Assembly: GCF_900112675.1 (NCBI RefSeq)
Contig: NZ_FOMQ01000005.1
Coordinates: forward strand, 248,001-312,000
DNA length: 64,000 nt
Direction: 5' to 3'
Source: Paracidovorax konjaci
GTDB lineage: Bacteria > Pseudomonadota > Gammaproteobacteria > Burkholderiales > Burkholderiaceae_C
Shown: positions 53,901 to 61,890 of the stretch, piece by piece
Numbering within the stretch: the first letter of the stretch is position 1
Layout: the number at the start of each line of letters is the position of its first letter
Made by a program: the position numbers and the translations under genes
The notes under the pieces: model-generated
Seen by the model: the letters and a program-made list of their open reading frames with translations, nothing else
Told to the model about the DNA's origin: nothing
Database searches by the model: none

Positions 53901-53996
53901 TAACAGGCCAGAACATGCCGACAGCAAAGCCAGCAGGAGTGCGAAGCGACATGCCTTCGCAGCCCGCACGACACAAGGGGAAAGCAGAGACGGCAT
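50922..53996 (-). CDS. Large exported protein with CTERM-like tail
   Basis: A 1024-residue exported protein. The signal peptide (ALLLALLSACSGLLPAHAEG) could be processed at Cys as a lipoprotein (LSAC) or at AHA. The body contains repeated beta-sandwich modules of the CARDB/conserved-repeat type (FEFANTGTAALGGMEYQL; WFANLGTEPAAGWTVSL; FSCTNTGLLDALRGT). The C-terminus reads IPQAVPALGLFASGLLTCLLGV followed by Arg-rich residues, like IPTL/PEP-CTERM sorting tails. It is probably a surface or matrix protein. The gene overlaps AraC tail to tail by 46 bases. No operon partner. Confidence 0.75.
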   Translation of the reverse strand: MPSLLSPCVVRAAKACRFALLLALLSACSGLLPAHAEGSRTLYPGSYPTTGGTCANAATRGCRANLDLQPGNRYANRVQRRTFLYVYAQAGEYLLLGSSNRAAGGDILVYRPQDFGTPGDEAVPAGADFSCASPNAPEGSFGGGSRGRIASRAQELAGPHSADGAVTVAGGYVPCAYRAATTGIHGVQFTGATSGNTNLNADIFNPLASTSTVAAWDVTVRSSSRSVSDRDGRLFTYAWVAFAGVNNRPIFSRHHYVTLDGFRYSQSLAGLDPNGFALYANRLGFLDGGRPLYKGVRGRDSYVADLAPGLSAQRAEFPLFFSSVDPAAPHAAEVDKVLSALHIPTVPRPPVLQAVEFRGQGAQERARPGAGGTFRITAADASTFQIVVSRDGIDFSAANTANAVLGGIAGQGTQVVDWDGTDTTGTPFPGRAQPYAYRAIVRAGEIHLPMIDAENNGNGTSPATATFGGGPTVTRLNGPQAGNTRVFFDDRGYVTQGGTPVGQVHGTLCPAAPPQAPQPAHALDGVDSTLAYGSAARLYRWWLPGVNANGDCAATGGWGDSKGLDLWAYLDSNALEGRLQIEPLASGAVARVSVPGSARPGALVQGRFEFANTGTAALGGMEYQLAAGQGCNVPALSFANLPAGASVECVPGQGPGLYRFSGFPSTLAGGDRVQGANADAPMSFSYAAPASGVVAVVASVKAISTSAGGVPVQETASGRTAIGPVDVQARVTVTASALPGDTVSGSAWFANLGTEPAAGWTVSLAIGTPERSCPSAVAFTRLPQGVSVTGFDSATCTAIFTGWPAVLADGQFLSLDFRFTAPATGRVDVRAAVDGVGDADTSNNRASATMVVRTVNMVVNLEGLPGVAMQGQRYSGTFSCTNTGLLDALRGTRCTVESGLPAGVSLRTCTLSRTGASWSPGDPIPAGATVVCLVEGVPIAGVSTSVRVATGAEGNPEGTGAAATLALLVSIPQAVPALGLFASGLLTCLLGVSHVMRCRRRPAKPCRRRFQPPVLDCPRNRPGG

Positions 53997-54181
53997 GGGC
54001 GGTTACGAGGGTTGGGAAAGCAAAGATGTGCAAGATGCCTCGCACCGTAAGTGCCCCGCCGAAATGTGTCAGGTTGCAACAAAAACACAAAAGCCAACGA
54101 TTCCGCCCAATGGAACTACCGCCTCTCCCGATCCGCGCCAGAGAGCATGGAAGAGTTTTAACCACCATGCCGCCTACTTCA

Positions 54182-54209
54182 TTGAATAGTTAGCTATCAA
54201 AAATATAGC
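54182..54209. repeat. AT-rich hairpin of dispersed type
   Basis: GCTAT (54193-54197) and ATAGC (54205-54209) flank a 7-base A-rich loop, in the low-GC region 53997-54251 that holds the upstream sequences of two divergent genes. Similar AT-rich GCTAT-type elements occur at 25307-25338. Apart from this, the gap shows no gene. Confidence 0.45.
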
Positions 54210-54251
54210 GATTGCATTGCAACTCACCGCTCTCGGTGTACCGTGGCACCC

Positions 54252-54881
54252 ATGACCGCAACCGCCCGCACCCTCCACAGCTACGAGCCCCGCCAGGGCC
54301 ATGGCCTGCCGCATGACCCGTTCAACGCCATCGTGGGCCCGCGCCCCATCGGCTGGATCAGCACCCGCAGCGCGGCGGGCGCCCTGAACCTCGCGCCCTA
54401 CAGCTTCTTCAACGCCTTCAACTACACGCCGCCGATCGTCGGTTTCGCCAGCATCGGCGCGAAGGACACGCTGGCCAACATCGAGGCCACCGGCGAATTC
54501 GTATGGAACCTCGCCACCCGCCCGCTGGCCGAGGCCATGAACCAGACCTGCGCGGCCGTGCCGCCCGAGGTGGATGAATTCACGCTGGGCGGGCTCACGC
54601 CCCTGCCCTCCCGGCTCGTCGCGCCGCCGCGCGTGGCCGAAAGCCCGGTGACCATGGAATGCCGCCGCACGCAGATCGTGCAGCTGCAGGGCGCGGACGG
54701 CCAGCAGGTGCCCACCTGGCTGGTGCTGGGCGAAGTGGTCGCCGTGCACATCGACACCGCGCTGCTGAAGGACGGCATCTACGACACCGCGAACGCCGGG
54801 CACATCCTGCGCGCGGGCGGCCCGGCCGACTACTTCACCGTGGGGCCGGAGCAGGTGTTCCGGATGTTCCGTCCGCGGTGA
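54252..54881 (+). CDS. Flavin reductase-family protein
   Basis: A 209-residue FMN-binding split-barrel protein of the flavin reductase/FlaRed type. The conserved N-terminus DPFNAIVGPRPIGWISTRS, then NLAPYSFFNAFNYTPPIVGFAS, is the FMN phosphate and isoalloxazine site. The ATG at 54252 is preferred over a GTG at 54243. It could supply reduced flavin to monooxygenases, but no partner gene is adjacent. Starts in low-GC DNA. Confidence 0.88.
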   Translation: MTATARTLHSYEPRQGHGLPHDPFNAIVGPRPIGWISTRSAAGALNLAPYSFFNAFNYTPPIVGFASIGAKDTLANIEATGEFVWNLATRPLAEAMNQTCAAVPPEVDEFTLGGLTPLPSRLVAPPRVAESPVTMECRRTQIVQLQGADGQQVPTWLVLGEVVAVHIDTALLKDGIYDTANAGHILRAGGPADYFTVGPEQVFRMFRPR

Positions 54882-54885
54882 GCGG

Positions 54886-55191
54886 ATGGGTGCCGGCGGT
54901 TTTCCGATGCGCACATTCGCCTCGCTGCTCGTCTGCGCCCTCGCTGCCCTGGCAGGGGCCTGCGTGGCGATCGTGCTGTCCAGCGAGGTGGCGGCCGTCT
55001 GGTACATGCACCGCCACGGCATCGTGGACCGGCGGGAGCTGTCGGAGGACATGGGGTTCGGCATACTGGCGGCGGCGGCCGCGCTGCTCTCGACTGCGGC
55101 CACCGTGCTGCTCTCGCTGGCCGCAGGCTGGCGGCTCAGCCGCCGCCTGCGGCACGGCGCGCGCCCGCCCCTTCGGCCCCCGAAGGACTGA
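54886..55191 (+). CDS. Small two-helix membrane protein
   Basis: A 101-residue protein with two hydrophobic segments (~10-35 and ~55-82) and a basic tail. It starts 5 bases after the flavin reductase and is probably co-transcribed. A second ATG (54907, MRTFASLLV) is an alternative start. Unrecognised family. Confidence 0.6.
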   Translation: MGAGGFPMRTFASLLVCALAALAGACVAIVLSSEVAAVWYMHRHGIVDRRELSEDMGFGILAAAAALLSTAATVLLSLAAGWRLSRRLRHGARPPLRPPKD

Positions 55192-55321
55192 GCCTCCAGG
55201 CCACGGCATGCCCCTGCGGAACGCACGCGGGCAACTCGGCAGCGCTTATGCTCGCGCCCAGCGCTTTTGCCCTTTCCCGCCCCTGTACCGCCCCATCTGG
55301 CGCCCATCCGGAGAACCCACC

Positions 55322-55540
55322 ATGAACGCAACCCGCCTCGTCGCCATCGCCCTCATCGTGGCCGGCGCGCTCGGCCTGGCCTACGGCGGCTTCAGCTACA
55401 CCAAGGACACCACCGTGGTGAAGCTCGGGCCGCTGGAAATCTCCGCCAAGGAGAAGGAAACGGTCAACATTCCGCTGTGGCTGGGCATCGGTGCCATTGC
55501 CGTGGGCGGGCTGCTGCTCGTCGTGGGCGGCAGGAAGTAA
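55322..55540 (+). CDS. Small DUF3185-like membrane protein
   Basis: A 72-residue protein with two membrane helices (VAIALIVAGALGLAYGGFSY and IPLWLGIGAIAVGGLLLVVG) around a short loop KLGPLEISAKEKETVN. Very similar small proteins are common in Proteobacteria and have no known role. The ATG at 55322 follows a weak RBS. Confidence 0.72.
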   Translation: MNATRLVAIALIVAGALGLAYGGFSYTKDTTVVKLGPLEISAKEKETVNIPLWLGIGAIAVGGLLLVVGGRK

Positions 55541-55555
55541 GGCCGGCCAAACGCC

Positions 55556-55864
55556 ATGTCCACTTCGCCCCGACGATCCTCCTTCCTGGGCCGCTGCTGG
55601 TTCGGCCTGCTGTGCGCGCTGCTGGGGCTGGCGCCGCTGCTGCTCCTGCTGGTGTACTGGCCCATGGCGACGCTGCTGGACTGCGCCGGCAACGAAGGCT
55701 CGGGCATCCACTGCGCCGCTGCACCGGGGCTGTCCGACGTCGCGTATTCGATGTTCCTCATGGGCGCGTGGGGATCGTTCTTCACCCTCCCCACGGCCTT
55801 GACGCTCTACCTGGCGGGGGCGGGCCTGCGCTGGCTGCTGCGCCGGCCGGCATCCCCGCGCTGA
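55556..55864 (+). CDS. Small membrane protein
   Basis: A 102-residue protein with three hydrophobic stretches (~15-38, ~62-80, ~82-96) and two extracytoplasmic Cys (LLDCAGN, GIHCAAA) that could form a disulfide. It begins 15 bases after the previous small gene and may share its transcript. No family recognised. Confidence 0.6.
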   Translation: MSTSPRRSSFLGRCWFGLLCALLGLAPLLLLLVYWPMATLLDCAGNEGSGIHCAAAPGLSDVAYSMFLMGAWGSFFTLPTALTLYLAGAGLRWLLRRPASPR

Positions 55865-55913
55865 GACGCCCCCTCCCGCGCCACCACACCGCAGCGCCAA
55901 GGAACCGCTCCCG

Positions 55914-56300
55914 ATGATTCTCGAAGCCGCTCCCCTGCACGTGCGCGCCGGCCAGGAACCGGCCTTCGAAGACGCATTCCGCGTTGCGCAGCGCATCATC
56001 GCGTCCATGCCCGGCTACCGGTCGCACCGGCTCGAGCGCTGCATCGAGCGGCCGGGCGAATACCTGCTGCTGGTGGAATGGGACACGCTGGAGGCGCACG
56101 AACAGGGCTTCCGCGGCTCGCCCGGCTACCAGGAATGGAAGCGGCGGCTGCACCACTTCTACGAGCCGTTCCCGACCGTGCTGCACTATGCGGCGGTGGA
56201 CGGCGCCTCGTCGCCAGGCAGCGGCAGCGCGATGCCCGACGCGGCGAACACCTCGCGCACCACCGACAGCCCGTTGAGCGCAGCCGGAAAGCCCGCGTAG
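55914..56300 (+). CDS. Antibiotic-biosynthesis-monooxygenase-fold protein
   Basis: A 128-residue ABM-fold (dimeric alpha-beta barrel) protein. Residues 1-97 are the domain: MILEAAPLHVRAGQEPAFED, IIASMPGYRSHRLERCIERP, and EYLLLVEWDTLEAHEQGFRG. The last 30 residues (SSPGSGSAMPDAANTSRTTD...) are low-complexity and are read through the 3' end of the convergent decarboxylase-like gene. The shared 115-base overlap is unusual. Likely function: heme- or quinol-related monooxygenase, unproven. Confidence 0.82.
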   Translation: MILEAAPLHVRAGQEPAFEDAFRVAQRIIASMPGYRSHRLERCIERPGEYLLLVEWDTLEAHEQGFRGSPGYQEWKRRLHHFYEPFPTVLHYAAVDGASSPGSGSAMPDAANTSRTTDSPLSAAGKPA

Positions 56301-56626
56301 ACCGCCATCTGCATCACCACCTCGACGACCTCGGCCGGGGTGCAGCCGACATGCAGTGCGGCGTGCACATGCACGCGCAGTTGCGGCAGCGCATGGCCCA
56401 TGGTGCAGAGCGCTGCGACCGTGGCCAGCTCACGCTCGCGCAGGCCGAGCGCCGGCCGGCCGTAGATGTCGCCGAACGGGAACTCCACCAGCAGCCGCGC
56501 GAAGCCGGGAAAGGACTGCGCGAGCTGCTCCACCACGGCCAGCCCGGCAGGCCCGTCCACCTGGGCGAGCATGCGGATGCCGCGGTCATGGCGTGCGCGG
56601 CATTCGTCGGCGGGGCCGCCGTTCAT
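56186..56626 (-). CDS. Carboxymuconolactone-decarboxylase-family protein
   Basis: A 146-residue AhpD/CMD-fold protein. The helical motif LRERELATVAALCTMGHALPQL, then HVHAALHVGCTPAEVVEVVM (with Cys and His of the CMD signature), identifies the family, which includes 4-carboxymuconolactone decarboxylases and alkylhydroperoxidase relatives. Start ATG at 56626. It is divergent from a LysR gene that likely controls it. Its 3' end overlaps the convergent ABM gene by 115 bases. Confidence 0.88.
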   Translation of the reverse strand: MNGGPADECRARHDRGIRMLAQVDGPAGLAVVEQLAQSFPGFARLLVEFPFGDIYGRPALGLRERELATVAALCTMGHALPQLRVHVHAALHVGCTPAEVVEVVMQMAVYAGFPAALNGLSVVREVFAASGIALPLPGDEAPSTAA

Positions 56627-56746
56627 CGCGCGGCTCCCGGCCGGCGGAGGCAAGGGGATGGTGGATGGAAGGGAAAGGGGTGCATGGCTCGTCCTGGAAA
56701 GAGGTTGGAACGGCCGCGACTGTAGGAAGCCCGTGCCCGCGGGGGA

Positions 56747-57676
56747 ATGACCGATTCGGTGATACCTTTTCGGTATGACCCAACGCCTGGACTCCGGTCT
56801 CTCGCACTCTTCCTGGCCGTGGCCGATGCGCTGAGCTTTCGGCAGGCCGCCGAAGCGCTGCACCTGTCGCAGCCGCCCTTGAGCCGCGCGATCCGCGAAC
56901 TGGAGGAGCGGCTGGGCACGCCGCTCTTCGACCGCAACACGCGCGGCGTCGGGCTGACGGCGGCGGGGCGCAAGCTGGTGCCCTATGCGCGCGGCGTGGG
57001 TGAACTGCTCAGGCAGGCGGAAGCCGCATTCCAGGGCCATGCCTTGCCGCCCACGCTGCGGCTGGGGTTGACCAGCGCGGCCGAGCCGCCATGGTTCCAG
57101 GGCCTGGCCGACCGCGTGCGGGCCCGGCATCCGGGCGCGGTGGTCACGGTGCTGTCCGATACATCGCCCCGGCTGGTGCGGCAACTGCGCGCCGGCAAGC
57201 TGGATGCCGCCGTCATCGCGCTGCCCACGGATGCGCGCGGCCTCGACGTGCGGGAACTGGACCGCCTGCCCATGGTGGCCGCGCTGCCGTCCTCGCACCG
57301 GCTGGCCAGGCGAAAGGCGTTGCGACTGGCGGACCTGGCCGAGGAGCCCCTCTTCTGGTTCGAGCGTGCCCGTCAGCCCGCGTTCCACGACCACTGCCGG
57401 CAGGTCTTCGAGCGGCACCGCTTCGCGCCGCCCCAACTGCGCGAGCCTGCCGAACACCATGTGCTGCTGGCCGGGGTGGCGGCCGGACAGGGCATTGCGC
57501 TGCTGGCAGGCTCGTTCGCCGGCCTGCGGCGCACGGGCGTGGTCTACCGGCGCCTGGTGGAGGGCGATGCGCTGGCGCTGGGCATCGGGCTGGCCACGCC
57601 CCCGGACCGGCCCGCCGTGCGGGCCCTGCTCGGCGCTGCCAGCAACGCGCCCCTGGCAGCGCAGGCCGCCATCTAG
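56747..57676 (+). CDS. LysR-family regulator
   Basis: A 309-residue LysR regulator. [28 protein letters not shown] at ~25-50, and the type 2 periplasmic-binding fold follows. It is divergent from the CMD-family gene. The ATG at 56747 gives 14 residues before the HTH; a palindrome with the T-N11-A pattern is located inside these first codons (56762-56776), so autoregulation is expected. Its stop codon TAG overlaps the stop of the convergent ferredoxin in a CTAG palindrome. Confidence 0.9.
   Translation: MTDSVIPFRYDPTPGLRSLALFLAVADALSFRQAAEALHLSQPPLSRAIRELEERLGTPLFDRNTRGVGLTAAGRKLVPYARGVGELLRQAEAAFQGHALPPTLRLGLTSAAEPPWFQGLADRVRARHPGAVVTVLSDTSPRLVRQLRAGKLDAAVIALPTDARGLDVRELDRLPMVAALPSSHRLARRKALRLADLAEEPLFWFERARQPAFHDHCRQVFERHRFAPPQLREPAEHHVLLAGVAAGQGIALLAGSFAGLRRTGVVYRRLVEGDALALGIGLATPPDRPAVRALLGAASNAPLAAQAAI
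56762..56776. promoter_or_regulatory. LysR box inside the regulator's first codons
   Basis: ATACC-TTTTC-GGTAT is a perfect 5-bp inverted repeat fitting T-N11-A. It lies 15 bases into the regulator's own frame and 136 bases from the divergent CMD gene start. Confidence 0.5.
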
Positions 57677-58065
57677 CCCCCCGAAGGCCCCTGGTGGAAC
57701 ACCAGGTCTTCCACGGGCTGGCCGCCCACCAGGTGCTGTTCGATGATGCGGTCCATGTTGGCGGGCGTGACGTCGTAGTACCAGGTGCCGTCGGGCTGCA
57801 CGCACATCACCGGGCCGCCCTTGCAGGCGGCAAAACAGCCCACGCGGCTGCGCTTGACGCGCAGGTCGCCGTCGTTCAGGCCGGCGGCCTTGAACTTCTC
57901 GCCCAGGCTGTCGAACAGGGCCTGGGCCTGGCCCTCCTGCGCGCAGCGCGGCCCGGTGCAGATGAGCAGGTGGCGGCGGTAGCTGCCGATCTTGGGCTTG
58001 ACGGCCACGCGCACGCCTTCGGGTGCGGCGGCAGTGGCGGTGTTCTCGGGGGCGTCGGTGGTCAT
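57673..58065 (-). CDS. Thioredoxin-fold (2Fe-2S) ferredoxin of the cobalamin operon
   Basis: A 130-residue ferredoxin with the four-Cys pattern Cys36-x4-Cys41 (ICTGPRC) and Cys77-x3-Cys81 (GCFAACKG), as in thioredoxin-like 2Fe-2S proteins. It is the last gene of the visible operon and overlaps cbiH/cobJ by 4 bases. It may donate electrons to the ring-contraction step or to cobalt reduction in the corrin pathway; the specific partner is inferred from context. Confidence 0.85.
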   Translation of the reverse strand: MTTDAPENTATAAAPEGVRVAVKPKIGSYRRHLLICTGPRCAQEGQAQALFDSLGEKFKAAGLNDGDLRVKRSRVGCFAACKGGPVMCVQPDGTWYYDVTPANMDRIIEQHLVGGQPVEDLVFHQGPSGG

Positions 58066-59066
58066 GCCTCTTCCTCGGTCGTGGCGGCCTCGGCGATGGC
58101 GAGCGGCTGGGCCAGCGTGTCGCGGATGTAGTCGGCCGGCAGGCGGTGGCGCAGCGCCAGGGCCTCGATGCTCTCGCCGGCCGCGTGGTCGAGCTGCAAG
58201 TTCTCCAGCCAGCCGTTCAGCCCGGTGGAGAGCGAGCGGCCGGGCCGTTCGCCCTCGCGCGTGGCGCCGCCGCCTTCCACGTCGTACTTGTTGGCATAGC
58301 CGCGCGGCGTGACCATGAGGCCGTGCTGCACGATGGTGTTGCTGTTGCCGATGAGCACGGTGCTCAGCATGCCGATGTCGGCATCGCACATGGTGGCCAG
58401 CGTGGCGAACTCGATGCGCTCGCGGCGGCGGTAAGCGCTCTTGACGATGGCGACCGGCGTGTCGGGGCTGCGGTGGCGCAGGAAGAGGCGCTGCGCCTCC
58501 TCGATCTGCCGCGTGCGGCGGCCGCTCTTGGGGTTGTAGAGCGCGACCACGAAATCGGCCAGGGCGGCGGCATCCAGCCGGCGCGCGATGGTGGGCCAGG
58601 GCGTGAGCAGGTCCGACAGCGAGATGGCGCAGAAGTCGTGCGTGAGCGGCGCGCCCACGCGAGCCGCGCAGCTGTTCAGGGCCGAGGCGCCGGGCACGAT
58701 CTCGACCTCGATGCCGCCGGGCTCGACCACGCCGTTCTCGTCGAAGGCGGGCGGCGTCCAGCCGGCCTGGAACAGCACCTCGAACGTGGGGCCGGCCATG
58801 CCGTAGACCCCCGCATCGCCCGAGGAGATGAGCGCGACCTTCTTGCCCTCGCGGGCGCGGGCCAGCGATTCGATGGCGCGGTCCAGCTCCTCGGTCATCG
58901 ACTTGCGGATGATCTCCTTGCCCTCGATGAGATCGGCCACCAGCTTGATGTAGGTGACGTAGCCGATGATGGTGTCGGCCTCGGCGATGGCGGCGCGGGC
59001 GCGCGCGGTCATGTGGTCGGTGCTGCCGGGGCCGATGCCCACGAGCATGATCTTTCCTGCGGACAT
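58062..59066 (-). CDS. cobJ: Precorrin-3B C17-methyltransferase (CobJ/CbiH)
   Basis: A 334-residue SAM-dependent tetrapyrrole methylase that methylates C17 and drives ring contraction. N-terminal [19 protein letters not shown], the loop [19 protein letters not shown], the segment [20 protein letters not shown], and [15 protein letters not shown] match the family. It is ~80 residues longer than the usual CbiH, with an acidic C-terminal tail. In an early-cobalt operon it would act as CbiH. It overlaps the ferredoxin gene by ATGA and follows cbiM by 14 bases. Confidence 0.93.
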   Translation of the reverse strand: MSAGKIMLVGIGPGSTDHMTARARAAIAEADTIIGYVTYIKLVADLIEGKEIIRKSMTEELDRAIESLARAREGKKVALISSGDAGVYGMAGPTFEVLFQAGWTPPAFDENGVVEPGGIEVEIVPGASALNSCAARVGAPLTHDFCAISLSDLLTPWPTIARRLDAAALADFVVALYNPKSGRRTRQIEEAQRLFLRHRSPDTPVAIVKSAYRRRERIEFATLATMCDADIGMLSTVLIGNSNTIVQHGLMVTPRGYANKYDVEGGGATREGERPGRSLSTGLNGWLENLQLDHAAGESIEALALRHRLPADYIRDTLAQPLAIAEAATTEEEA

Positions 59067-59080
59067 GTGCGTGCGTCCCC

Positions 59081-59746
59081 TCAGGCGGCTGCGGCCGGCG
59101 TTGCGGGCGCGGCGATGCGCTGCAGCGTGCGCTCGTCGATGCAGGCAGCCAGCCAGCGGCGCCCGCGCAGGCGGGCGGCCGCGACGGTGATGCCGATGGT
59201 GAGCAGCGGCTCCACGGCCACGAGGCTCAGGTACGACGCGGCGAACAGTGCCCAGTCGGCCACCGGGGCCGCATCGCTGCTGATCGACAGCCAGAAGCCG
59301 ACCATGAGCGTGACGCCCGCGTAGTACACGGCATCGAGCTTCAGTACGTTGGCGACGTTGATGCGCTGCATGCGCTTGCCCAGTCCGTGGTGCACCGCGA
59401 ACAGCGGCACGGCCAGGCTCAGGAAGTTGATGGACAGGTGCGCCAGGTCCTGCGGCTCGAAGACCAGGGCCTGCGCCAGCAGCCCCAGCCCGAAGCCGAA
59501 CAGCGTGGGGATGAAGCCGAACAGCAGGTAGATGGGCATGGCGCCCACGAAGTGCAGCTCCGACGGGCCCACGGGCATGTGCCAGACCTGCATGAGCACG
59601 CTGAAGAAGAACGCGGCCAACAGCGTGCGCAGCCAGGCGGTGGGGCTTTTGAGCAGGGGCAGCGCATGCGCGCCCAGCAGCGCCGTCGCGGCGACGGAGG
59701 CATAGGCGATCTTGTCCTGCGAGAGGATGCCGATTTCGATATGCAT
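59081..59746 (-). CDS. cbiM: Cobalt ECF-type transporter subunit CbiM
   Basis: A 221-residue inner-membrane protein with about six helices. It begins MHIEIGIL, where the N-terminal His2 is the metal ligand in CbiM/NikM, and contains [22 protein letters not shown]. It should import cobalt for the corrin ring. CbiN, CbiO and CbiQ partners are not visible in this window. Its position in the middle of the cbi operon supports cobalt over nickel. Confidence 0.85.
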   Translation of the reverse strand: MHIEIGILSQDKIAYASVAATALLGAHALPLLKSPTAWLRTLLAAFFFSVLMQVWHMPVGPSELHFVGAMPIYLLFGFIPTLFGFGLGLLAQALVFEPQDLAHLSINFLSLAVPLFAVHHGLGKRMQRINVANVLKLDAVYYAGVTLMVGFWLSISSDAAPVADWALFAASYLSLVAVEPLLTIGITVAAARLRGRRWLAACIDERTLQRIAAPATPAAAA

Positions 59747-59798
59747 GGGATGGAACCTTTCAGGGTGGCGTGAAGAGGAAGGAAAAGCGGGCGCGCCG

Positions 59799-60233
59799 TC
59801 AGCCGGCGGGGCTGGCGATGCGCGCGATGGAAACGGTGGCGTTGCGCCCGTCGGGGCCGCGCAGGCGGTGCTTTTCGACGAGCAGCGCGGAGGCGTCGGG
59901 CGCGCCCGCGGCCAGCAGCGCGGCGGCTTCGCTGACGGAAGGCGTGCCCATGTAGCGCAGCACGGTCTCCGACGGGTTGGGCACGGGCACGGCCGCCAGC
60001 TGCGCTGCGCTGTACCAGCGCAGCGGCCAGCCGTGGCGGCCCGCCAGCGAGAGGAACGCGGCTTCGTCGGCCTTGGCCTCGATGCTGGCGGCCACGGCGA
60101 CCTGGGCGATCTGCGCGCCGGCCTGGGCCAGCGCTTCGCGCAGGCAGGCCTCGACCGTGGCCTCGGGCGTGCCGCGGTCGCAGCCCAGGCCGATGGCCAG
60201 CGCGGCGGGGCGGCCGGGTGGCAGCGTGGTCAC
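59799..60233 (-). CDS. cobE: Cobalamin biosynthesis protein CobE/CbiG C-terminal type
   Basis: A 144-residue protein homologous to the C-terminal domain of CbiG and to CobE. The N-terminal AIGLGCDRGTPEATVEACLREAL and the closing NATVSIARI match the family, which aids lactone opening and deacylation in the anaerobic pathway. It starts with GTG at 60233 overlapping the stop of cbiG (GTGA). Here the usual CbiG is split into two genes. Confidence 0.85.
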   Translation of the reverse strand: MTTLPPGRPAALAIGLGCDRGTPEATVEACLREALAQAGAQIAQVAVAASIEAKADEAAFLSLAGRHGWPLRWYSAAQLAAVPVPNPSETVLRYMGTPSVSEAAALLAAGAPDASALLVEKHRLRGPDGRNATVSIARIASPAG

Positions 60234-61033
60234 GCGGCAGCGTCCTGCGGCGGGCGGTAGACCACCAGCCGCTCGTGCCACGCGGCCCAGCGCTCGGGCG
60301 CCACGTCCTCGTGCGTGATCCACAGCACCGCCTGGTAGCGGCCGGGTTCCACGCCGCTCCAGTCCGTCAGGCAGGTGATGTTGGCGGGCAGCGGCGTAGG
60401 GCGGTTCCACCATGCGGGGCTGCCGGCCTCCTGCACCACGGCGATGGGCTCGCCGTTGACCACGTGGGCCGAGACGCGCGTGATGTTGATCTTGGGCGCC
60501 TCCACGCGCCAGCCCAGGTGGCGGCCGAGGATGTCGACCGGAATAGTCTTGCCCACGTCGGAGGCGGTGGTGAGCACCGGCGTGGCGCCGATCAGCGCGG
60601 CGATGCGCTCGCTCCATTCGTTGGCGCCGCCCACGTGGCCCGAGAGCACGGGGATGACGAACTGGCCGGCGTCGTCCACCACCGTCACGCCGGGGTCTTC
60701 GTCCTTGGATTTGAGCACCGGCGCGATGAGGCGCACCACGGCGCCCAGCGAGACGAAGAAGACCAATTGGTCGTACTGCGCGAAGAGCGGCGCGATCTCG
60801 TCGCGCAGCGCGCCCTCGTAGGCACGCACGGTGTTGGGCAGGCCCTCGAAGGCGGCGGCGAACTTGGCGGCGGTGCAGACATGCGCCTGCGGCACGTCGC
60901 GCGCCAGTTGCGCGGCCTGCGCGGCGCCGTGGCGGGTGATGGCGACGAGGCACACACGCACCTCGCTGGCGGGCTGCGCGGGGGCGGAGAGCACCACGTC
61001 GGGGGTGGCGGGCGGGGTGGTGGCGGTCGTCAT
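60230..61033 (-). CDS. cbiG: Cobalt-precorrin-5A hydrolase CbiG, N-terminal and central part
   Basis: A 267-residue protein. The segments VSLGAVVRLIAPVLKSKDEDPGVTVVDDAG and SGHVGGANEWSERIAALIG are those of CbiG, which opens the delta-lactone of cobalt-precorrin-5A and releases acetaldehyde. The C-terminal CobE-like domain is encoded separately by the next gene. It overlaps cbiL by ATGA. Its presence is diagnostic for the early-cobalt route. Confidence 0.92.
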   Translation of the reverse strand: MTTATTPPATPDVVLSAPAQPASEVRVCLVAITRHGAAQAAQLARDVPQAHVCTAAKFAAAFEGLPNTVRAYEGALRDEIAPLFAQYDQLVFFVSLGAVVRLIAPVLKSKDEDPGVTVVDDAGQFVIPVLSGHVGGANEWSERIAALIGATPVLTTASDVGKTIPVDILGRHLGWRVEAPKINITRVSAHVVNGEPIAVVQEAGSPAWWNRPTPLPANITCLTDWSGVEPGRYQAVLWITHEDVAPERWAAWHERLVVYRPPQDAAA

Positions 61034-61890
61034 TCGGCAAGCTCCGGTTCGTCGTCGGAAAAGGATGGGCCCACGGCAGCGGCGGCGGGCGAGGATTTCT
61101 TCAGGCAACCCTTGATGCGCTCGCCCCGGATGCGGTGCGGGTTCTTCACCACCATGAGCGAGAGATAGCTGACCTTGGTGCCGCGCAGCGCGGGCAGATC
61201 GCGGCCTTCCACGCAGCGCTCGTCGGGCGCGCCCACGCGCTCGATGAACTGCGTGTGCGGCAGCAGTGCGCGCCGCTCCAGCCAGTCGATCAGGTCGTCC
61301 ATGAGCGGCTTGACCTTCATCAGCACCAGGGTGTCGAAGTCGGGCAGCAGCCGATCCACCGCGCCCACGCCGTAGGCGGCGGGCACGATGGCGATGGTGT
61401 CGTCCTGCTCGGCCAGCGGCATGCCGCGCGCGGCGCACGCGGCGGTGAAGGCGTTCACGCCCGCGATCACCGGCGCCTGGATGCGCGCGTCCAGCGCCCG
61501 CACGGTGCGCGCGAGGTGGCCGAAGGTGGCGTAGGTGCTGGCGTCGCCTTCCACGAGGAAGAGCACGTCCTGCCCGGCGTGCAGCCACGGCAGCACGGTG
61601 TCCGCCGCGCGCATCCACGCGCGGGCGAGCTTGTCGCCGTCGTGCGTCATGGGAAAGAGCAGCGTCTGGTGCGTCGCGGGCGGCGCGAGGCCGGCGCGCT
61701 GCACGATATCGAAGGCGTAGCTGGGCGTCTTGGTGCTGCGCGCGGGATAGGTCCACACGGCGTCGCTGCGCTGCAGCTGTGCCCAGGCGGCGCGCGTGAT
61801 GAGGCCGGGGTCGCCGGGGCCCAGGGAGACCCCGATGAGGCGGCCCAGCGGGCCCCGGGGCGGCGGCACCAGCGCGTTCAGGTCGGTCAT
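61030..61890 (-). CDS. cobI: Precorrin-2 C20-methyltransferase (CbiL/CobI)
   Basis: A 286-residue tetrapyrrole methylase. GVSLGPGDPGLITRAAWAQL at the N-terminus, VEGDASTYATFGHLARTV in the active-site loop, and APVIAGVNAFTAACAARGMPL are typical of CbiL. It methylates C20 of cobalt-precorrin-2. A C-terminal extension (GCLKKSSPAAAAVG) is unusual and probably disordered. It overlaps both neighbours by 4 bases. Confidence 0.93.
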   Translation of the reverse strand: MTDLNALVPPPRGPLGRLIGVSLGPGDPGLITRAAWAQLQRSDAVWTYPARSTKTPSYAFDIVQRAGLAPPATHQTLLFPMTHDGDKLARAWMRAADTVLPWLHAGQDVLFLVEGDASTYATFGHLARTVRALDARIQAPVIAGVNAFTAACAARGMPLAEQDDTIAIVPAAYGVGAVDRLLPDFDTLVLMKVKPLMDDLIDWLERRALLPHTQFIERVGAPDERCVEGRDLPALRGTKVSYLSLMVVKNPHRIRGERIKGCLKKSSPAAAAVGPSFSDDEPELAE

